NCBI GenBank assembly: GCA_030149025.1
Contig: JASBSH010000325.1
Location: 1-11,717 of the forward strand
Direction of reading: 5' to 3'
Length of the DNA stretch: 11,717 nucleotides
From: Actinomycetales bacterium
GTDB lineage: Bacteria > Actinomycetota > Actinomycetes > Actinomycetales > BWSM-131
The translations under genes and the position numbers were made by a program. The notes under the pieces are model-generated. The model made no database searches, was not told the DNA's origin, and was given only the letters and a program-made list of their open reading frames with translations. Shown piece by piece: positions 7,229 through 11,717 of the stretch. How positions within the stretch are numbered: the stretch's first letter is position 1; the number at the start of each line of letters is the position of its first letter.

Positions 7229-7791
7229 AGGTTCTCTTCCTCGCACTCACCGCGACCCGGGCCAGGGCAGTGACCCGGCACAGCCATTGGCTGCTGGAGC
7301 GCGGTGTCGAGGTCACGCTGGTCACCACGAACCCGGACCCATGGTGGGCGCAGGGCCTGGATCCCCGAGTACGGGTGCTCAGCCTGCGCGAGGGAGAGGG
7401 TCGCCATCCGCTCCCCCGTGCTGAACGCGTGTTGCTCTTCCGGATACCGCGGGCGGTGTTGCTCCGCCTCCGCCGGCTGGGCGGGCCGGTGGGGCGCCAC
7501 GCCTCGGTCGTCTCCGGCCGCTACGAGTGGCTGGCCGACCGTGTCCACCGCAAGCTGTTCCTGCCCTTCTACAAGACGGTCCGGCCCTACCTGCTATGGC
7601 GGGTCGCCAACCGGTCCGTCCTGCCGGCGGTCGACCTCGGCGCGGTCAGCGAAGTGGTGGTCGCGGACTCGCACGCGATCCCACTCGGCTGGCACCTGGC
7701 TCGCCGGCACCCGCAGCTGAAGATCGGCTTCTCGCTCGACCGATCGGCGTACACCGACGAGTCCGACGAGGTCACGGCGGCGGAGGTCTAG
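7225..7791 (+). CDS. Short GT-B N-terminal-domain-like protein (half glycosyltransferase)
   Basis: Function not recognised with confidence. The 188-residue product opens like a GT-B enzyme (MKVLFLALTATRARAV, then LLERGVEVTLVTTNP). Near its end, ADSHAIPLGWHLARRHP and IGFSLDRSAYT sit where GT4 enzymes have HAHDxxxLPLA and YDAHE. It then stops, so there is a full N-terminal Rossmann-like domain but no donor-nucleotide-binding half. The middle (about 60-110) is Arg/Leu-rich and basic and could lie against membrane or a partner protein. GTG overlaps the previous stop, with GGGAG at 7213-7217 and a 7-base spacer; its own TAG overlaps the next GTG (TAGTG). Codon bias matches its neighbours, so it looks intact rather than decaying. 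It could be an accessory or scaffold subunit, a partner of the next protein, or a truncated enzyme kept by selection. A glycosyltransferase-related origin is inferred from motif order only. Confidence 0.75.
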   Translation: MKVLFLALTATRARAVTRHSHWLLERGVEVTLVTTNPDPWWAQGLDPRVRVLSLREGEGRHPLPRAERVLLFRIPRAVLLRLRRLGGPVGRHASVVSGRYEWLADRVHRKLFLPFYKTVRPYLLWRVANRSVLPAVDLGAVSEVVVADSHAIPLGWHLARRHPQLKIGFSLDRSAYTDESDEVTAAEV

Positions 7792-10373
7792 TGCGGGTCA
7801 TCGTCCAAGGGCTCCCCTGCCCGGGGCGGCTCGACGCTGTGACCGGCCTGCTGGCCGCCGTCCGGCGACAGGGAAACCTCGTCGTGCACCTCGACCCGGC
7901 GGTCGACCTCGTCCAGGCGGGAAAGCTCTTCGACCGGTACCGCCCGCAGCTGTTCCTCAGGATCGGCCCACAGGCCCGGATCCGCCCCGAGGAGGGGGTG
8001 CTTCTGCGCTCCGCCGGGACCAGGGCTGCGGCCTGGAGCCTCACGGAACAGCCGGGCGCCCACCGGGGGGTCGAGGAGGTGCTGTTCACCACCGGGGTCG
8101 TGGCCGGCGCAGGTGAGCCGCACGTCCCGGAGGGCGCCGTCCTGCTCCCGTACGGGGTGGAGACGCACCTGCCCGGCGGGTTCGGCTCGTCGGCGTACCG
8201 CGACCACGACGCGCTGTTCCTGGGGCACGCGACCGGGAAGGAGCACCGGCACGCCGTCGCACGCGCCGTCCTTCGCCAGGCGGACGCGGGATGCATCGGT
8301 GCGGGCTGGCCTCGTGCCTGGCTGGGGCAGCCGTCCGGCGTTCGCCTGCTCACGCTGCTCCGGCGTTGCCCCGTGCACGTGCACTTCGAGCCGGGTCCCG
8401 ACGCCGTCCTCGGTGTCGCGGCGGGCGGGCTGCCCGCCGTGCCGGTCGACAGCGCGGTGGAGCAACAGCTGGCCTCCGTGCCAGGGCTGGTGAGGTTCTC
8501 GAGCGGCACAGAGCTGGCCGCGCGGATCCAGGAGCTGGTCGCCCGACCGGACGCCCTCGACTCACTGCGCGAGGCGGCCGCCCGGACGGCCCGCGACGAG
8601 CACTCGTACGACAGGCGCTGGCAGCAGCTGGTCTCGCACGCCGGTCTGGACGGCCCGGCTGACGGCCAGCGGCCGCGGCGCGTCATCGTGAGCGGGTGGT
8701 ACGGGGCGGGGAACCTCGGCGATGAGCTCATCCTGCGCTCGCTCGCCGACCGGATCGAGAGCCAGGTGCCCGGCGGGCAGGTCGTCGTCGCGGCCCGCCA
8801 CCCCATGGCCGTGCTCCAGACCCACGGCCTGGAGGCCTTCGAGAGAGTGGACTCAGCCATCGCGGCAGAGCAGGCATCCCGGGCCACCGCGGTTCTGCTC
8901 GGCGGGGGAGGGCTGTGGGAGGACTACACCTTCGCCCGGAACGGCGGCGTCGCCGGCATCGTGACCGGTGCCACCGCCTCTCCGTCGTCCCTCGCGGTGC
9001 TCCCGCTCCTGGCAGGCATCCAGCAACGGCCCACCTTCGTGGAGGGGGTCGGAGTGGGACCGCTGACAGATCCAGGGGCCCAGGCGATCGTGCGGTTCGT
9101 GGGCAACAACGCCTCCTGCGTCACGGTGCGCGACGAGCCGTCCCGCGACCAGCTGCTGGCCATCGACGGCTGGGCCAACGACGTCCAGGTGGCTCCGGAT
9201 CTCGTCTACGGGCTCGGTGTGCCGCAGCTACCGCCGTCCAGGTTGCGGCGAGAGCCGGCGTCCCCACTGATCGCGGTGAACCTCCGACCCTGGGACGTGC
9301 ACGAGAGCGATCTGGCCGACGCGGTGGACGGCGCGCTTCGCACCCTGGCCGCGGAGAGGAACGCCCGGCTCGTCGGCGTCCCCCTCGACCCGAAGGACGC
9401 GGGTCGGCTCACCGCGGTCCTCGCCAGGCTCGGCCCGGAGCACGTCGTCCTGCCTCACGTGCTCGACCTGCCGCAGGTCCTCGCAGACCTGTCCGCCTGC
9501 GACGCACTCTTGTCGATGCGCCTCCACGGCTGCCTTCTGGGCCACCGGGCGGGTTCCCCGGTGATCGGCCTGGGCTACGACCCGAAGGTCAGCGCCCACT
9601 TCGAGCAGCTGGGCCGCGGCGAGTACCAGCTGCCGCTGACCGCATCCGCCGACCAGATCGTCACGCTGGTGGCCTCGGCCCTCGACGAGGGTCTGCCCGG
9701 GGAGGTGTCGGAGCGGGTGCGGCGCCTGGAGCGCGACGCGGAAACCCACCTGGACGACCTGGTGACCAGGCTCGGGGGGATCGAACCGCCGCCGGAGCCG
9801 TCACCGGCAGCCGGGTGGGTCGAGGAGCCGGTCCCCGGCGACCTCACCATCTCTCCTCACCCGATCCAGGTGCGCGGCGGGAACACCCTCGTGCCCGGTC
9901 GCGTGCCGGGGGTCCGCTCAGCCAGGGTGACCGGCACCCTGGTGTTCGGGTTGACGGACTCCGGGCCGCTGGCGGGGGACTGCTCGACGTGGGAGACGGT
10001 CGTCCCGGCCGCGGGGAGCGGCAGCGGCCGTTCCCTGCACTTCCAGCTGCACTGCCCGTACGGGCAGAACCCGAAGATGTCGGGGCGCCTGGCTTGGCAG
10101 GTCCTGGTGGACGACCGCATCGTCCTCACCGAGGACGTCGCCGGCTGGGGCCAGCCGTTCGCCTGCTCACTGGGGTGGGGACCGGGCGCCGGGGACGTAC
10201 GCGTCGCCGTCCGGGTGCTCTCCCTGCGCGACTGCGAGGACGCGCGGTGGGGGCGAGCCGCCGGCCTCGTCGTCGGCCCCCTGCGGGTCAGTGCGTGGCC
10301 GGCCGGAGCGACCCTCGCCGCGGGCGAGTGGAGCGCGGCGTGCTCGTCGCCCGGCGCTCGGGTGTTGAGGTAG
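7791..10373 (+). CDS. Fusion: CgeB-like glycosyltransferase + polysaccharide pyruvyl transferase + unknown C-terminal domain
   Basis: An 860-residue protein in three parts. Residues 1-290 look like a compact GT-B domain of the CgeB type, with LPYGVE (119-124) at the interdomain linker, FEPGPDAV (199-206) in the donor half, and DEHSYDRRWQQL near its end. Residues about 298-663 are a polysaccharide pyruvyl transferase (CsaB family): GWYGAGNLGDELI (302-314), LGGGGLWED (370-378) and SMRLHG (575-580). The R-L-H triplet (577-579) corresponds to phosphoenolpyruvate-binding residues described for the yeast homologue Pvg1. Residues about 683-850 are unrecognised and look rich in beta strands. Expected role: transfer a sugar and form a pyruvate ketal on it, in the cytoplasm. 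The GTG start at 7791 overlaps the upstream TAG and follows GGAGG at 7782-7786. The frame is open upstream, but only as a shadow. There is no stop or frameshift between the domains. The pyruvyl transferase call is firm; the first domain is likely, the last unknown. Confidence 0.9.
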   Translation: MRVIVQGLPCPGRLDAVTGLLAAVRRQGNLVVHLDPAVDLVQAGKLFDRYRPQLFLRIGPQARIRPEEGVLLRSAGTRAAAWSLTEQPGAHRGVEEVLFTTGVVAGAGEPHVPEGAVLLPYGVETHLPGGFGSSAYRDHDALFLGHATGKEHRHAVARAVLRQADAGCIGAGWPRAWLGQPSGVRLLTLLRRCPVHVHFEPGPDAVLGVAAGGLPAVPVDSAVEQQLASVPGLVRFSSGTELAARIQELVARPDALDSLREAAARTARDEHSYDRRWQQLVSHAGLDGPADGQRPRRVIVSGWYGAGNLGDELILRSLADRIESQVPGGQVVVAARHPMAVLQTHGLEAFERVDSAIAAEQASRATAVLLGGGGLWEDYTFARNGGVAGIVTGATASPSSLAVLPLLAGIQQRPTFVEGVGVGPLTDPGAQAIVRFVGNNASCVTVRDEPSRDQLLAIDGWANDVQVAPDLVYGLGVPQLPPSRLRREPASPLIAVNLRPWDVHESDLADAVDGALRTLAAERNARLVGVPLDPKDAGRLTAVLARLGPEHVVLPHVLDLPQVLADLSACDALLSMRLHGCLLGHRAGSPVIGLGYDPKVSAHFEQLGRGEYQLPLTASADQIVTLVASALDEGLPGEVSERVRRLERDAETHLDDLVTRLGGIEPPPEPSPAAGWVEEPVPGDLTISPHPIQVRGGNTLVPGRVPGVRSARVTGTLVFGLTDSGPLAGDCSTWETVVPAAGSGSGRSLHFQLHCPYGQNPKMSGRLAWQVLVDDRIVLTEDVAGWGQPFACSLGWGPGAGDVRVAVRVLSLRDCEDARWGRAAGLVVGPLRVSAWPAGATLAAGEWSAACSSPGARVLR

Positions 10374-10396
10374 CGCGATCAGAGCGGGTCTATCCT
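10365..10396 (+). promoter_or_regulatory. Possible promoter before the ABC exporter genes
   Basis: The 46 bases between the fusion gene and the permease form the longest gap in the window. They hold TATCCT at 10391-10396, a good TANNNT -10 candidate. TTGAGG at 10365-10370, overlapping the end of the fusion gene, could be the -35, but the 20-base spacing is longer than usual. The start point would be near 10403, giving a 5' leader of about 17 bases to ATG 10420. I see no hairpin followed by T residues in the gap, so no terminator is called. Confidence 0.35.
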
Positions 10397-10419
10397 GTAT
10401 CGGCCCTTCCATCCGTCAG

Positions 10420-11319
10420 ATGGGAGCCACCCTGTCCCCCAGCAGAACCGGACCGTTGATGAAGACGCCGACCCGCACAGCAGACGACGACCTGCAGGTC
10501 TACGAGCCGCACCGGGTCGGTCTGCCGAAGCTGGGACCGTATTTCAAGGACCTGTTCGGTCGTCGTCAGTTCGCAGCGGAATTGTCGCGGGCGACCATGC
10601 GGGCGGCGCACAGCACCACCTTCTTCGGGCAGCTCTGGCTCGTGATCAACCCGCTTCTCCTCGCGGCGGTCTACTACTTCCTCGTGAACATCCTCTCGAG
10701 CCGCGGCGGTGCCGAGTACCTCGTGCACCTGGTGGGCGGGCTGTTCTTCTTCTACTTCATCTCCGGATGCATCACCTCGGGGGCCGCCTCTGTCACCGGC
10801 AGCGGCAAGCTGGTCTCCACCATGGCGTTCCCACGCCTCTTGATGCCGCTGTCGGCCGTGCGCACGGCGTTCTTCAGGTTCCTGCCCACGCTGATCGTCT
10901 ACTTCGTGATCCACGCCTTCGCCGGAGCCCCGTGGACACCGCGAATGGCCCTGGCCGCCGTCTTCCTGCTGTTCGGGCTGGTCTTCGGCGCCGGGATGGG
11001 CGCCCTCCTGGCCGCCATCCAGGTCTACTTCCGGGACACGTCCAGCTTCCTGCCGTACTTCGTCCGGATCTGGCTGTACATGTCGCCGGTGCTCTGGTAC
11101 GCCGAGGACATCCAGTCGCGCCTCGGACACGTGGGAGCGCGCTTCGCGCAGGTGAACCCCTTGTACAGCATCATCGGCGGATGGTCCGACCTGCTGGTGC
11201 GCTCGCAGATGCCCCCCGTCCAGTTCTGGATCGGCGGAGCGGCGTGGTCCGTCGCTGCCCTGCTCGTCGGGTTCGCCTTCTTCATGTCGAGGGAGCGTGA
11301 GTTCGCTGTCCGCCTCTGA
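10420..11319 (+). CDS. ABC-2 type polysaccharide/polyol phosphate export permease (Wzm/TagG family)
   Basis: Membrane subunit of a two-component ABC exporter that moves a finished lipid-linked glycan across the cytoplasmic membrane. The 299-residue product has a cytoplasmic N-terminus with DLQVYEPHRVGLPKLGPYF (starting near 24), an amphipathic segment RRQFAAELSRATMRAAHSTT and about six hydrophobic helices (near 72-95, 100-125, 152-172, 176-202, 213-230 and 270-288). VYFRD (202-206) and the helix-breaking SPVLWY (222-227) are typical of this family, as is the NPLYSII segment before the last helix. ATG 10420 has no Shine-Dalgarno sequence. An in-frame ATG at 10459 would give 286 residues starting MKTPTRTADDD and is a real alternative, because residues 1-13 do not resemble the family. 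It lies directly upstream of the matching ATPase gene. Family certain; the substrate is inferred from context. Confidence 0.95.
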   Translation: MGATLSPSRTGPLMKTPTRTADDDLQVYEPHRVGLPKLGPYFKDLFGRRQFAAELSRATMRAAHSTTFFGQLWLVINPLLLAAVYYFLVNILSSRGGAEYLVHLVGGLFFFYFISGCITSGAASVTGSGKLVSTMAFPRLLMPLSAVRTAFFRFLPTLIVYFVIHAFAGAPWTPRMALAAVFLLFGLVFGAGMGALLAAIQVYFRDTSSFLPYFVRIWLYMSPVLWYAEDIQSRLGHVGARFAQVNPLYSIIGGWSDLLVRSQMPPVQFWIGGAAWSVAALLVGFAFFMSREREFAVRL

Positions 11320-11344
11320 CACGTCCCGGGACCGGGCTTCGACC

Positions 11345-11717
11345 ATGCAGGAGGAGGCGCTCGAGCGGGCGGAGGCCGGGGCTGTGAAGGAACCCCCCGC
11401 CGTCAGCGTGCAGAACGTCTCGGTCACCTACCGCACCACGTTCGAACGGACCCCCACCTTCAAGAGCGCCATCGTCCGGTTCGGACGCGGCGAACGCGCC
11501 GTCCGGGAGATCCAGGCGGTGAAGAACGTCAGCTTCGACGTGACCCCCGGCACCTCGATGGGCGTCATCGGCGCCAACGGGGCCGGCAAGTCCACCCTCA
11601 TCCGGACACTGGCCGGGGTGCTCGTTCCCACCAGTGGTCGGATCGAGGTGCGCGGCAGGATCAGCGCCCTGCTGGCGCTGGGGGTCGGCTTCAACGCGAA
11701 CCTCTCCGGCCGGGAGA
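11345..11717 (+). CDS. ABC transporter ATP-binding protein of polysaccharide export (Wzt/TagH family), 3' end cut by window
   Basis: Nucleotide-binding subunit partnering the permease just upstream. The visible 124 residues contain the family opening AVSVQNVSVTYRTTFE, the insertion FGRGERAVREIQAVKNVSF seen in exporters of this type, Walker A GANGAGKST (76-84 from ATG 11345), and RISALLALGVGFNANLSGRE leading to the Q-loop region. The signature motif, Walker B and any C-terminal glycan-binding domain lie beyond the window. The start is uncertain. GTG 11384 has the best ribosome site (GGAGG at 11371-11375, 8-base spacer) and gives MKEPPAVSVQ. ATG 11345 has no ribosome site, but codon-position GC bias continues up to it. 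GTG 11297 would overlap the permease by 23 bases. ATG 11345 is taken as a compromise. Family certain. Confidence 0.92.
   Translation, partial: MQEEALERAEAGAVKEPPAVSVQNVSVTYRTTFERTPTFKSAIVRFGRGERAVREIQAVKNVSFDVTPGTSMGVIGANGAGKSTLIRTLAGVLVPTSGRIEVRGRISALLALGVGFNANLSGRE

Noticed and set aside
5687..7246. Long open frame on the - strand (519 codons)
   Set aside because: It lies antisense to two well-supported glycosyltransferase genes. Its composition is typical of a GC-rich shadow, and its own AHVRA-like repeats are just the complement of the 15-bp repeat.
8688..8726. Internal GTG at 8688 as a separate start for the pyruvyl transferase
   Set aside because: The first strand of the domain (RRVIVSG) begins before this GTG, there is no good ribosome site, and the frame is continuous from 7791.
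10374..10419. Terminator or RNA element in the longest intergenic gap
   Set aside because: No stable inverted repeat followed by T residues is visible; only promoter-like hexamers are present.
8915..10459. Open frame of 514 codons in another + frame inside the fusion gene
   Set aside because: Arg/Gly/Pro-rich shadow without motifs; the overlapping frame encodes the pyruvyl transferase.
1..11717. tRNA/rRNA genes, CRISPR arrays, insertion sequences, attachment sites
   Set aside because: No matching structure was noticed on either strand: nearly all bases are accounted for by + strand genes, and the only clear tandem repeat is the 15-bp array at 5975-6025.

Overview
The window is about 70% GC, and its genes have strong G/C bias at third codon positions, many GTG starts and almost no intergenic DNA. 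This points to an actinomycete (Actinomycetota); the genus cannot be fixed from the sequence alone. Every gene I can support is on the + strand. The window is most of a biosynthesis and export locus for a cell-surface polysaccharide, of the kind made in the cytoplasm on a lipid carrier and exported by a two-component ABC transporter (Wzm/Wzt or TagG/TagH type). No Wzx flippase, Wzy polymerase or initiating sugar-phosphate transferase is visible.

Region 1 (38-4651) holds four glycosyltransferase genes that appear translationally coupled. They are an ExoA-like GT2 enzyme with C-terminal membrane helices, two GT4-type enzymes that look like diverged tandem paralogues, and a CgeB-like enzyme. Each junction is a 4-base GTGA overlap preceded by a good Shine-Dalgarno sequence.

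Region 2 (4666-10373) starts with a GT4 enzyme that has no visible Shine-Dalgarno sequence. A promoter-like CTGACG-16-TACACT lies directly before its ATG, so a leaderless internal transcript is plausible. It is followed by a second GT4 enzyme whose start lies in a triplicated 15-bp repeat offering four in-frame start codons. Next come a 188-residue protein that looks like only the N-terminal half of a GT-B enzyme, and an 860-residue fusion. The fusion joins a compact CgeB-like glycosyltransferase domain, a polysaccharide pyruvyl transferase domain (CsaB family) and an unrecognised C-terminal domain probably rich in beta strands. It is the most unusual protein here.

Region 3 (10374-11717) begins with a 46-base gap carrying a possible promoter. 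Then come the ABC-2 type permease and the ATP-binding subunit, which is cut off by the window end shortly after its Walker A motif.

Together the genes suggest a cytoplasmic assembly line. Six complete glycosyltransferases plus one fused to the pyruvyl transferase build a repeat unit or chain, pyruvate ketals are added from phosphoenolpyruvate, and the ABC transporter exports the product. The sugars, linkages and final polymer (teichoic-acid-like, secondary cell wall polymer or capsule) cannot be read from this sequence.
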